From assembly GCA_021464245.1 (NCBI GenBank), contig JADCRB010000035.1:528762-592761 (forward strand): DNA of 64,000 nucleotides, written 5' to 3'. Source of the DNA: Carallia brachiata. Its lineage: Eukaryota; Streptophyta; Magnoliopsida; Malpighiales; Rhizophoraceae. Of the stretch, positions 1 through 12,600 are shown piece after piece (position 1 is the first letter of the stretch; each line of letters begins with the position of its first letter). The position numbers and the translations under genes are program-made. Below the pieces are notes generated by a model that had not been told where the DNA came from, ran no database searches, and saw only the letters and a list, made by a program, of their open reading frames with translations.

Positions 1-739
1 TCCCCAAGGAAGGATGATGTGAGAGAGAGAGACTGAATGTAAATTTGTTTACTCTTTCTATCTATTTTTTGGGATGTCAAACCAATCAATCATTTTCTAG
101 AAAAAGAATTCCAAGTTTCGTACTATCCTTATCTACATTTATTGATAAAGTGACAAAAACTTTACACAACAATGAAAAAGAAACGTGGTTCTGTTAGAAT
201 ATAATAGTATTAATTAACCAAAATGGACATGAATCAACATGCAAACGCAATTCACTATGCCATTCAGTCCCAACTTTGTAACTACACGCAAGAACTTTGT
301 ATTAGGTTACTCCAATTCTAGGGTTTTGAAATTTCCTCTGTAATTCACAATTCCAAAGCAAACAACCCCCATCCATAAAAAATAACAACAAAACATAGAA
401 ATGAAACATGAAGTAATTGTGATTAACATCAGAATTATAAAACCCAGAAAAGAAAAGTCTATGCCCTTGAAGTTTATATAAACACACGAACACAAAAAAC
501 ACTCGTCAATTATAATAAAATGAAGCTAACTGACCAACACACCACATTGATTGAACAAACAAAGAGAGGTGGGAAGAGAGCGAGGGAGAGAGAGAGTGGA
601 AGGGGATCGAATACTCAAACGTCACATTCCCACGTAAGATCCCAGTCAAAAACGACGACCTAAATGATCCTATATATATATATATATATAATCATCATCG
701 ACACAACAGCCCATGCGTTCATCAATATTCAAGAGATGT

Positions 740-950
740 ATATATAAAGAAAAGATAATCAATGGGTATTGGATAAACTTACATTTTATATAGCAGAGAA
801 GGGAAAGAGATAAAAGATAAAGAAGACCGGAGAGGGAAGGATGAAGAGGATGATAAGGGGATGATAGGTCATTGTGGGGCATCTCCTGTCAAAGAGAGTT
901 CAGTTACAAAACCCGCAAAAGAGAGAAAGAGAGAGAAAGAGTTTATAGAG
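740..950 (-). promoter_or_regulatory. Possible promoter and leader exon of a leftward gene running off the left edge
   Basis: On the minus strand a TATAAA-like box lies at about 942-948. It is followed by a pyrimidine-rich CT leader and then a good GTAAGT donor at about 782. A second CT-rich leader-like stretch lies at about 550-605. This looks like a 5' UTR exon and leader intron of a gene whose coding part would lie left of base 1. No family can be named because no convincing coding exon is inside the window. Confidence 0.25.
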
Positions 951-2400
951 ATGAACCAAAGAGGACAATTACTCAAATTAGGAAAAATTTTGATTTGATT
1001 TTATAAGGAAGAGACAGCGTAGTACAGACAGGCAGATGCATATGTATAGGCACGCACGCTTTTTCCAGATTTTATTCTCATCTCGGATCTTCTTATCTGC
1101 ACCTTTTTTTATTTTTCTAAAAATAAAAGGAACTTTTTTTTCCTTGCCTTATAATCCTGATATACTTGACTGATAAAATTAGTTAGTTTTTTAGTAGCAA
1201 ATAATATTTTTTTTTTTTTTTTTTGTGCTTGTAATTCCTAACGGGAGTGTACTAATTGTTGCCCATATATGTGCGGATTTCAAGGGATTAGGATGTCAAC
1301 AGATCGGGTCTCACCAAGTAAATCCTTGGCTATCATATTTTAACTATTTTAGGCTGTCATTATGGATATTTTGACGTTATCAATTTTTTTAAAAAAAAAA
1401 AAAAACTTCTTACGGAACAAAAACTGTTAAAATATGACTCGGCATATTACCGCGTGCCACCCTATTCCGATATGTCCATTTTGATGTCCTATCCAAAAAC
1501 CAAAGAGGTAGGCTTTGGAAAGTTGTTCCAATGCCAAGGTCTCGAATAGATATGGGCTATAGTACACAGTTTCACTTTAAGGGCGTGCATTGTGTGCTGG
1601 ATGGTGTGTGCGGAGAAGTTCTTCAAACACCACTATGAAAATTTAATCGGGTATTCTTTTAGTATAGTTATATTTAGTATAGTTATATTAAAAAAATGTG
1701 AAACGAAAAACTACAAAATTAAAATATAAAATTAGATGAGTATTTTCTTAAAACTTAAAGTATAGATTCAACATAGTATACGTTAAAACAAAAAAAAATT
1801 CTTCACAAAAAAAATTTTGCTAAAAAATTAATGTGATTACACTAAATTGGTGAATGATTACATTTTTGTAGTTTGTCCAGATCTAAAACTTTTCTTAACT
1901 TTAAATAGTATTAAAGTAAATACACAATTTATTGAACGATTTCTAGCATTTGTCTTTGTTTTTATTTTAATTATCTAATAATATATATTATTTTTATATT
2001 AAGTTGATCTTACTTGAGAAATTCAACCAAGTATTTCCATTTAGATATTTAATTGGGTCGTGTCTGAAGCGGCGAAAATAGAGAAACTTGTTATCTTAAT
2101 TCCTAACATGGCAAGGATGCCTCTTTAACACTGTCTTGGAGGAGGAAAAAAAAGAGGAGGAGAGAGAGGAAAGTGAGAGGATTAAGTTAAATTATTATGT
2201 TTAGGAAATATTTGAAAAGTAAGGGAAAGAAAAGTTCTTAATTTTTCTACTAACTTACCAAAACTAATCTTCTCAATAATGGGAGAAAATTTATTGATTC
2301 TTTTATTAAATTAATTAAATGACTCAATTATTCCTTATATAATTTAAAAATTATAATTTTACCGTAAAGAAAAAACGCTACCTCATTACACTCTTTGCTC
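951..2400. other. Gene-free AT-rich stretch
   Basis: AT-rich sequence with homopolymer runs and no ORF that resembles a protein. No tRNA, rRNA or terminal-repeat element was recognised. Confidence 0.5.
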
Positions 2401-4019
2401 TAGCCACTCTCTCCATTAATAAGTCGCCGCTACTCGTCGTCTCGCGCCCCTGCTCTACCTCTCATTCTCTGATCATCTTCACTCATTTTAGCTCCGTATT
2501 TCACTTCTCTTTCTCTGATCAATGGCAAAATCATGTCTCAATTTTCTTATTGTGGGTCTTGTTTTGATGGATTATCTGTCTGGGTTTTGCTTCTGCATTC
2601 TTATTGTTGGTGCAATTCATTTGTGGGTTAGAGTTTGTTTGATAAATTAATCTATCAAACAATAACACCTTGCATGCAAGCAACAAATTCTAGGCAGCTG
2701 CATATATTTCCTCAACGAGAAGACAAAGAGCCTAGGTAGAGCTTTTATTATTGGGTGAGTTTTCTTTTTAAAACCCACATTGCTTGTGACTTGTGTGCAC
2801 GCATGCATTGATTTTGAGTGGCACTTTGAAAATGGTTGATCAACCTGCACTTGGTTCTTGTACTCCATGAATATTATAAGAAATAGAAGAAAGAAATTAA
2901 AGTCTTAATTGGGTGAAAATGTGTGATGTTAAATGCCAACACAATAGAGATTGGTTGACTGAAAAAAAAAAAGAAAAGAAAAGAAAGAAAAATGAACAAG
3001 GCTCCTTGTCTATGAGCTTGCTTGGATATCTTTGGCTTGTTTTGGTTTGGTAATTTTATCACAATTGGATACAGATACTGGCTCCTCTTACGTAAGTTCT
3101 CTTTTCTGAATGCAGCAAAATGTAGGACCAAACAGAGCACATATGACAAACCACTCTTGTTGCCTTTGAAGCGTTTGTTGAATTCCTTGCCTTTCAAGAA
3201 GAAATCTAACAAGTTCAGAACAAGCCAGAGAAGTAATGCTAAGGCATTTTTGATTAAAAATTTTGCCATCAATTGATAAATAGTATAGTGAGGTCCAGTA
3301 GGAAATTTCTTTGTTCTTTTTTTTGAAGTCATAAAAGAAATTCCAAACATCTGTTCATATTTTAAATTTTGTTTAATCATCAAAAAAAGTTTTTGAATTT
3401 CTTAGAATCCTACTATCTAATTCTACTGTAGGAAATGACTACCACTAGTTCAAGCTAGCGAGTAAATGAAATAATATAGTCCACATTTTATGAGAATTTA
3501 AGCAAATTGGGCTTTGAATCACCATTCTTCCTTTGCTTTGCTCTGGTGATTAATCTGAGTAACCTAAGCGGTTCCTACCCATCATTTTTGTAAGTTTTCT
3601 TTATACTTTGCTTTTTTTGCTTATCCATCTTGAGGCCAAAAGTATGAAGAAGGGATTGACTAAGGAGGCATACAATCATATTCTTAACTTTGTTAGCATA
3701 TTAATAAAGAAATTGTACAAAAAAAAAACTTATTAGCATAGATTTACAAAAAAAAAATTCTATATACGATATAAAGTTTTATTAAATAAATGATTAATAA
3801 AGAAATTGCATCAAAAAAAAATTATTAAAAGTGATTTATAAAAAAGTATTTTGTATACGATTTACAAAATAAGGTGTTTTGATTATAAAGGGTAAAATTA
3901 GTATTCTAATACATTTTATTTTCCTTTCTCTCACTTTTCACTTTTTTTCAAATAAAAAAATTTATAATTTTCCTCTCTCTCATTACTTGTTCTTAAATAC
4001 AAGAGAAAATAGAAAACAT
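2401..4019. other. Gene-poor stretch with weak gene-like islands
   Basis: A somewhat GC-richer, CT-rich block at 2400-2520 precedes a 42-codon reading frame (2522-2650, +) whose product begins with a hydrophobic stretch. A 169-codon frame runs on the minus strand at 2874-3383. Neither matches a family I recognise, and neither is tied to a convincing splice chain, so I do not call a gene. They could be remnants or chance. Confidence 0.35.
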
Positions 4020-4497
4020 CATTTCCTCTAATGATCCTTTCCCTCGCTTTCCTCTTTTTTAAATATTTTATCTAAATGCAGTGTTAGTAACTAGCAATAA
4101 CCTCGCAACAACAAATAAGTGTATACGTTATCTCTAGTAATATTGCTTTTCTCTTTAATGTCTTTTCTAGCTAGTGGTGATTAGGATAATTAAGCCTAGT
4201 CAAAGTGGTTTTTCTCACTTGTGAATATGTCTTTTATAATTGACTATTATCTTAAATCATAACTAATTTCTTAACTGACTAAAGAGTAGTAATGATCATA
4301 TCTTTTACTTTCCTCTCTTTTAAAAATTTTATTTAAATACAGTGTTAGTAACTAACAATAACCTCGTAACAGACAACAAATAAGTGTATACTTCATCTCT
4401 AGTAATATTGCTTTTCTCTTTAATGTCTTTTCAAGCTGGTGGTGATTAGGATAATTAAGCCTGGCCAAAGTGGCTTTTCTCACTTATGAATATGTCG
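4020..4497. repeat. Local tandem duplication of a ~260-bp unit
   Basis: Two diverged copies lie head to tail. Copy 1 is about 4025-4235 and copy 2 about 4285-4497. Both carry the same ordered landmarks: AGTGTTAGTAACTA, AATAAGTGTATAC, TCTCTAGTAATATTGC, GGTGATTAGGATAATTAAGCC and TTTCTCACTT-TGAATATGTC. The copies differ by scattered substitutions and small indels, so the duplication is not recent. Confidence 0.8.
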
Positions 4498-7400
4498 TGT
4501 CGTGGATTAATTGGTTCGTACATCCCCGATCAGTAATTGGAGATGAAGAATCCTTGTCTGTTTACTTTTCTTTTTAGTTAATTGATGTGTGTATACCCTT
4601 TTTTTTTTTTTTTTTTTTTTAAGAGAGTGTTAAAACTTATATCACAACTAAAAAAAAAAATTTAAAAGATATGAAAATTGAATCTTTGATTTCTTCTCAG
4701 ATATAATTATAATTTTTACTTTGTCTATACTAAAAATAATAATTCATCATTGAGAAAAGGCAGAGGGCAAGATACACACTTTCTATTATTCTAAATAAAC
4801 TGAATTTTTAGATTATATATATATAATATAATAAAGGAAGTGGAGAAAATGTTCATATACTTACGTGACAGTTTCTAATACTTGAATTTTTAACAGTTTA
4901 ATTTTTAAATTTTTAAATTTAATAAATTTTCAACAATTATAATTTTTTTTAGTATTTTAATAGAATTAAGATTTCATAGTCTTTCTTAGAATACTATTAA
5001 AATTAAAATTTTAATTTAAATAGATATTAAGATTTTTATTTGCATGTAGTCCCCCTTTTCACATTATAAAAATAGAATCATCTATTACTTGCTTTAATTT
5101 CAAGTTTTAGCTATTATATCCAAACAATTTCTCAAACAATTTCTTATTGAAATTAGTACTTATAATTAATTACAGTTAGTTTAGTCTTTCAATTAATATC
5201 AGGAAGTTATTTTCTCGAAGAGAAGTGTTACTTGGTACCTATTGATAATTATTTGATTTTTAATTTTTTACCAGTTAATGACAAGAAAAAGCACTCAGTC
5301 TCATCAATTTAACAGAGCCTCTTCCAATTAATCAGCAGGTATAATGACTAATTTGATGTAATGAATATGATCTGGGAAAGTTCTTTGTAAACTCCTTTTG
5401 ATGTAATTTATTTTTTAAGGCTTATAAAAGTCATCCGCAATTTGCCATTGAAAGATGACTTACAAAGTGCCAAGTAATTCATCCCAAGGGTTCCGTTCTT
5501 GGTTTTTGCTCCCGTCATCGAGTTAATCCTTTGTGCTTGTGTGCGAACTCTCAGACTAAAAGAAAGATGGTTGTAATTGCGTGAGGGGCTACAAGTTAAG
5601 ACCAAGAAGCTTCCGGCAAAGGTATGGTAACATCAAAATTCGAGGGCCCCATATTTACTTAATTTAATGATAAAAAACTATAATCAATTTCATATTATAA
5701 TATTCTTTTCTTTCTCTTAACTAAAGTTTTTAATTTTAGATTTTAATTTATTCACCCAAACAATTTTTTATCGAAATTTATGCTTATAATTGATTATAAT
5801 TATTATAGTTATATTCTTTGTGAAACGAAAGTGATATTACTTGGAAAGTTTGTATCTTCAAATTAGTTTGCAGAAGCGTAAGAAGCCCATTGCAAATTGA
5901 GGGTTGAATTTCTTAGGTTGAATTTAATGGAAGGATAAAATTCATTAATTATTTGATGTTTTTAATGATATATAATTAGAGTTATATTGGACCTGATTGT
6001 TAAATAAGATGTTTTTTTAGACTATTAGTAGTTCCATTAGACTATAAATTATATAATAAGAATAATTTTTTTATTTTATACATCTCACACGTTCTTTTTC
6101 AAAATTTAAATTTAAGACATTTAGAATACAAATCTGAACTCTAATCAGTCCCCTTAAAAATTAAAAATATTATTAATAAGAGATATTTTCTTGCTTTATA
6201 GAAAGATGCACAAATTTCTACGCTGCGAAATTTTTTTTTAATATATCTTTTAACATAAAATAACACTTGTGGAACTCCTTATTAAGAAGTAGTGTTTTCT
6301 ACATTACAATTATCAAAATTTTGTAAACACAGATAGACGTAAAACGATTTTATAGTTTACATACAAAAAAATTTATATTATATTAATAACATTTTATATT
6401 ATATATAAAAACAAATTAAGTTTAAATCACATTTGAAGAAAAAATTATTTTTAATTATTTTCATTAAAAATAAAAAATAATACTCAATATTTTGATTATT
6501 TTTTCCTATTTGAAAAAGAAGAAAAAGAAAATAAAATTATTAAAAAATTGTAATAAATTTGCACATCACAAGAGTGTAATACTAGTTATTATTATTATTT
6601 TTTGGTTAAAATAATTTTTTTTTTTTGTCTGCGACCGCCCAGTATCCAGTTCAATGAGCAGATTAATCTGGACTAACTTGAGCAGGACTCCGAAGGACGA
6701 CAAAGGTCTTCTAGCAGGTATTTAACGTGACTGTATTTTTAAGAACTCGAATCTGAAACCTCTGATTAAACGATAACGGATCCCTACCATCAGTACCAGT
6801 GCCTGTTGGTACAGTTATTATTATTTTTTTTAGTCTTAAAGGAACTGTAGTACAGTTGGTAGGAGAGGGGAACATTGGTATAGTTATTGTTATTATTATT
6901 ATTATTATTATTTTTTTTTTTTTTTTGAATGCACAAGCTTACACCATCACTCTGGGAAACCAGTCAATCCAAAGCCCATAAATAGTAAACTTAGAATTGG
7001 GCTCCGAGGACTCCATTGCGATAAAAAAAAATTGAAAAAAAAAAAAAAAAAGCAACCAGCGGGAGGCAGGAACGTTGAAATTTTTCACACATGGGCTCCA
7101 CTTTATGCGATCTCATGGGTAGTAGTCTTTAATGGACAGGCCTACTATAGTCTTTGGATCGCACTTTCTGGCCTATTAAGAGAGATACATAAAAGGTATC
7201 ATTTTAGTCTTAGGATACTTTGATTTCCAAGTCTTAGGATATTTTCACACTTTTCACACTAATTCTCTCTTCTTATAAATTTTATTTTTTTCTTTCCCAA
7301 AATTTAAATTTAAAACTTCTAAAATAAAAGTTTGTACTCTAATAACTTAATTATCTTTTAAGGGACACTGTTGCACTTTGTTAAAACGTTAGAGAGTCAT

Positions 7401-8002
7401 CTTGCGAGCCGTTATTCTACCGTTGAAGCTGAGAAGATCAGATGAGTAAGTTTCTGTTCTTTCATTTCCACACATGTTGACGAGGCTAAAGAGGCTTAAA
7501 CCTTAATCATTTGTTTGAATAACAATGTAAGGAAAGAAGGGCAAATACAGGGGGGAAATTATTATGCCATCCGCAAAGTGTCAACTAGCGTTATGATTAT
7601 CGCAACCCATCTACGTAGTGATCAAACCAAGTGGTCTTTTGCTCGACTGCTAATCAGTAAATAACATCCTTGAATAGGCCTACCAGTCATGTTAAATCAA
7701 ACATATCTAAATTTTGAAGAAAGAGGGAGCAATGTGATGGGAACTCTCATCACATTTTTAACTAATAAAATTAATAATTACTTGATTTAATGCTTATAGT
7801 CAGTAAAAGGTTATACATGTTCTACGTGAAAGTAATCAAGCAGCAGATGAATGGACGAATTAGGCTTTTGATTTTGAGTGAGAGACTGCATATGTTGGTG
7901 CATCCATCTAATGGTTTACTCCATCGGCATCAGGTTGGGGTTGGATGGCCTAGAGGGTTGAAGGGATACGTATTTTTTTAGTATTAAATTTTTATATATT
8001 TT
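4498..8002. other. Gene-free AT-rich intergenic DNA
   Basis: Long AT-rich stretch with ATT and T runs (for example 6890-6925). Small islands of more balanced composition occur at about 5400-5640, 6630-6800 and 7380-7930, but no reading frame in them resembles a known protein. They could be TE remnants. Confidence 0.45.
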
Positions 8003-8430
8003 TTTATATATAAGTTATAAATTTTTTAAAATTTTATTTGAGTTCTAAATTTTTTAATTTCTTACTAAATCAATCTATTTATTGATGAAAAGTGATCAAT
8101 TTATTATTAAAAAATAATTTTTACTTTATAAAAATTATTTGAAAAAAGGTTAAATATACTAATTAAAAAATTTTCTATCAAAAAATATGCACTTTATATA
8201 TTTAATTTGTATATTTATTGATTAAAAAAATATTTAATATGCATATTTGTTGATACAAAATTATTTAATTTACGTATTTAATCTTTTTTTAATAAATGCC
8301 ATCAAGTTAAACTCATTCTTAATAGATTGTCCACCTTTTTATAAATAAAAGGATTAATTTAGTAAAAAATGAAAAACTTTATAATTCAAATAAAATGTCA
8401 CAAAAATTTATAATTAATATATATATAAAG
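8003..8430. mobile_element. Foldback / MITE-like element with ~70-bp terminal inverted repeats
   Basis: The left arm (about 8007-8075, containing AGTTATAAATTTTTT, ATTTTATTTGAGTT and CTTACTAAATCAATC) is matched imperfectly by the reverse complement of the right arm (about 8351-8428). The interior is AT-rich with no coding capacity. This is the structure of a non-autonomous DNA transposon or foldback element. No clear target-site duplication was seen. Confidence 0.6.
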
Positions 8431-9299
8431 TATGTAGGTTTTGAATCAAAAAATTGCATATCTTGAAGGTAGAAGGTGTAGTGTATTTTGTTCAGGCACT
8501 GTGCCATCAAAATGAAAAAAAAAAAAAAAAGAAAAGAAAGAAAAACGAAAGAAATGAAAAGTGGGTGTCGAAAAAAAAATCATTCTTATTATATTATGCA
8601 AGAGCTATGTGTTTTCCTGTTATTATGGCGGCAGCAGTCATCTTTTAGATCCCTGGTTCAAGCATTTTGATGAGTGAAGTTCACAATTATCTCCGAGTCC
8701 CGTAAGTCCATTCTTTGGTACAGGTTTGCCCACGGAGGCAATTGCTCAGACTCGTGAAGTTTGTGTTTCAGGAATTGCAGAGAGTTTGGATAACTTTCTC
8801 GGCCTTTTGGTTGAGATCAAGTGTACTGCAGGAATTTCAATCTCTGTGGGTTGGGACCATCTGTGATTCAATGAATGCCAACGGGCGTATTAACGACCCA
8901 GATGATTTAAAGAATAGCACAATTATTGCCGTCATTTTATTTTTTAAGAGATAATTAAAACTTAACTTTTATTATAAAAATTATAAAAATAAAAAATTTA
9001 TGTTTTTATGTTATTATGTAGCTCACTAATTGATAATTTTAAAAGATTAAAACAAAGAAAAAAAATTCAGACAACATAAAAATGATGAAAAGATTTCATA
9101 CTATATATATAATAGTCTCATAATACATGATAATATAAAACATAAAAAAATTTTATATAAATTTTTTTATGTTAGATTAAACTTTATTGACTTAATACAA
9201 AATACTTTTGATAAAATGCAAAATTTTATTTTGAATAAATAAGTATGTTTTCAAAAAAAAAAAAGAAAGGAAAAAAGAGGCGAAGCATAGGATCCCATT
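8431..9299. other. Intergenic DNA upstream of the protease gene
   Basis: A more balanced island at about 8640-8930 has an open frame reading GLPTEAIAQTREVCVSGIAE and onward, which looks mildly protein-like, but it is short, has no start or splice context, and I do not recognise it. The rest is AT-rich. Confidence 0.3.
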
Positions 9300-9301
9300 C
9301 C

Positions 9302-9450
9302 CACGTGTGCACAAACGGCACTACACACACAACGCCATCCCCTCATCTCTCGACACATCATCTAACACGTGTCGGAATTTCTACTCTCCTCCCCGATCTC
9401 CACAATACAACTTCTATTGTTTTTCGGCTCCTTTTTGACTTTGCTTGACC
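9302..9450 (+). promoter_or_regulatory. Promoter motifs of the aspartyl protease gene (G-box/ABRE and W-box cores)
   Basis: Two CACGTG cores lie at about 9302-9307 and 9366-9371; the second sits in ACACGTGTC, an ABRE-like context. TTGAC cores (W-box type) lie at about 9435-9440 and 9445-9450. All are within 320 bp of the start codon. By established knowledge these are bZIP/bHLH and WRKY binding cores, so stress or hormone control is possible; that is inference. Confidence 0.45.
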
Positions 9451-9621
9451 CAACACACTCTCTAGTCTCCCTGTAAAACATTATTGCACTTGCCACGGCA
9501 CCGTGCGCCCACCCGCGCACGTTAGCATCGCCCCCCCGCTCCTCCCCCCGTTTCACACCGTCACCTCTTTAAAGATCTCTCTCTCTCGCTCTCTCTCTCT
9601 CTCGCTTTGTGGCTCTGTGCA

Positions 9622-12600
9622 ATGTATAATCGTGCGGTTCTTTTGGTGGTGTGTTTCGGAGTGCTCTTCGACGGATCGAGCGGAGCCGCCACGTTCTCGG
9701 CGAAGCTCATACATCGCTTCTCCGACGAGGCGAGATCGGTGTGGATTTCGCGGAGTGGCGGCAATGTGAGCGGCGACTTGTGGCCGAAACGCAACAGCTT
9801 GGAGTTTATGCAGGCGTTGCTCCGCAGCGACCTGAAGCGCCGGAGGATCAAGCTCGCTTCGGAGAATCAGTTGCTGTTTCCTTCTCAGGGAAGCCGGACT
9901 TTCTTCTTCGGGAATGATCTTGCCTGGTCAGTCTAAAAAAAATTCTTTCAGAAATTCGAAAGTCATCTGATCCGACGTCGTTTGAGATGAGAGATTGGAA
10001 TGTCATCCTTTTTTTTTTCTTTTTTTTTTGTTTCAATTTTCGCCGTTTTTTCGAAGATTCTGGGATCTGGATTTTCAAATTTTAAATTTATTTATTTAAT
10101 TTTTTTTTTCTTTTGCACAGGTTACATTACACATGGGTGGATATCGGGACGCCGAATGTATCTTTTCTGGTTGCATTGGATGCTGGTAGCGATATGTTTT
10201 GGGTCCCATGTGATTGCATAGAATGTGCTCCTTTGTCCGCCAGTAACTATAATTCCTTGGTAGGGACATTGTTGACTTTTTTTTCTTTTGATAATTGATT
10301 TCTATTTTTTCCAATGTTTTTGTTTGTGTTGAAGAAGTATGAATCTGTTCATCTCTTGGATATTTTGCGGTATCGTTGGGTTTTGTTTGATAGTCAGTAC
10401 TGCATTTCCTGTTTCGTTTGATAGGAGTGGAGTTGGAGGGTCATACTGGGAGGAGAGGTACTTGCGTATCGAACCTCTATGTTTTGAGGATTGCAATGTT
10501 AACAACTGCTTAGTTCGACTCGGAAGAAATAGCTGATGATTGATGAATGATGATTATTGAAATTCCTATTATTGACATATTATATTTTACGAAATTGTAC
10601 TCATACTTTTGAGTCTGTGGATTTTATTATTATTATTGGTAGTGGTGGTGGTGGTGTTGTTGCAAGATTGGAGTATATTATTGAGCTTAGCTGCATTAAC
10701 TCTATTCGACCTAGATTTGTGGTACCCCTCACTTTTCCCGCTGTATTGTATTGTCTCCTTTTTTTAAGTTCTAGATAATAGAAGTCTTTGTGCAGATTCA
10801 CTCGCTAAATGCTTGAATATTGTTAACAGGATTCAGATATAGTTGTTTTGGATGACATTTGAAGTAGTTAGACCATAAATAATTGGTAACAGGTTTAGCC
10901 TTTGATTCCAATGATTGATCGGCAGGTGCTGCCTCCTATTGGGGGCATCTATTCTGCAGGATAGAGATCTGGGCGAGTATAGTCCTTCTTCATCCAGCAC
11001 GAGCAAACACCTGTCTTGCAGCCATCAGTTGTGTGGATTGGGTTCAAAATGCAAAAATCTGAAGGATCCTTGCCCTTACATCATTAACTATGATGATTTA
11101 GAAAATACATCAAGTGCCGGATATTTGATTGAAGACAAATTACATTTGGTCTCAGTTAGTGATGCAAGCCAGAGAAAGGTGCAAGCTTCAGTCGTTATTG
11201 GGTAATTTTGTTTTCTTTTGTCCTCCATTTCCCCTTTGTCTCCTTCTGCTCTTAGTCCAAGTATGTCTAGCTCTTTCATTGACCATAAGTGGTTTCATAG
11301 AAATTCTCAAGAGTCAAGACTTATGATGTCTTTCCCTCTTTTCTTCTGGGTTTACAAACACAGCTGTGGCAGGAAGCAAACTGGCAGCTATTTAGATGGA
11401 GCTGCTCCCGACGGCGTAATGGGTCTAGGACCCGGAAGCATTTCTGTTCCAAGTTTGCTTACGCAGGCAGGACTAATTAAGAACTCTTTCTCGCTTTGTT
11501 TTGATGACAATGGTTCTGGGAGAATTTTTTTTGGTGACCAAGGGCGTGCCTCTGATCATTCAACACCATTCTTGCCTGAAGAAGGAAAATAGTACGCAAT
11601 CCATATATGCTCTTGGCTTCATTAGTCAAAGCATTTCCATGGCCAGTCTAATTCCTGTTTATGCTTAGTATTGGGCTCAAATAAGAATTTTTACCATTAC
11701 AGTGATGCTTACTTTGTTCATGTGGAGTCTTGTTGCGTTGGTAATCTTTGTCTTAAGCATTCTGGATTCAAGGCATTGGTTGATAGCGGTTCATCCTTCA
11801 CATTTCTTCCAGCTGACATTTATGATACTGTTGTGGTGGAGGTGCGAAGAGTTTAGTCCATACTGTTGAATGTGCAAGGATTTTTATTACATGGTCTTTT
11901 TAATAATTTGTTTCTTTTCTACAGTTTGACAAACAAGTGAATGCCAAGAGATTAGCGTCCAACAAGTTCCGTGGGACTACTGCTACAATACCAGGTTGGA
12001 TTGTAAGATTGGTTAGGTTTGCAAGTTGTTCTCCCATTACTTCTATAACTGATGGTCAGGGATTGTAATGATGAACAGCTCACAGGAGTCGAGACCATCC
12101 CTGCAATGAGATTTATTTTCCCTGACAACCAAAGCTTTCGAGTTCATAATCCAACATATTCAATCTCTCAAAATCAGGTAAATGATCTGCTTCCCGAGTG
12201 TGAAACTGTGTACTGCTTGTGTGAAAAGTATCTGCTCTAGAGAAGAAATGGTAGTGCAAAAGGAACAAATGCTTTAAAGAGTCCCGTCTTTCCGCATCTA
12301 CAAAATACCTGGGGTCTTCATTGGCAATCTGTAATATCTCATTTGTGGTGTTTCTTTCCTACCTGTTTTCCAATAATTAAGGCATCCAGGTGGTTTCATG
12401 TATAGTTTTTAACCATTGTATCTTGAGTTCTTCAATTTGGAAGTGATCTCCAAGTAATTCAATGGGGAATTGATGCAAAAAAATTTCTATACAATATAAT
12501 GGCTTCTGAATTTGAATCAATTAAATATAATCATTTAGTCTTGTGGTGCAGGATTTTGCTTTGTTCTGTTTGTCACTGCAGCGAACAAACGATAATTATG

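Noticed and set aside
2522..2650. 42-codon frame with hydrophobic start
   Set aside because: Leader-like upstream sequence is suggestive, but the product is tiny, unrecognised and ends without a conserved downstream exon.
2874..3383. 169-codon frame on the minus strand
   Set aside because: Runs through AT-rich DNA, gives a low-complexity Phe/Leu/Lys product with a poly-Phe stretch, has no splice partners and no family likeness.
8640..8930. Protein-like island upstream of the protease gene
   Set aside because: About 49 open codons with no start, no splice context and no recognised family; not enough for a call.
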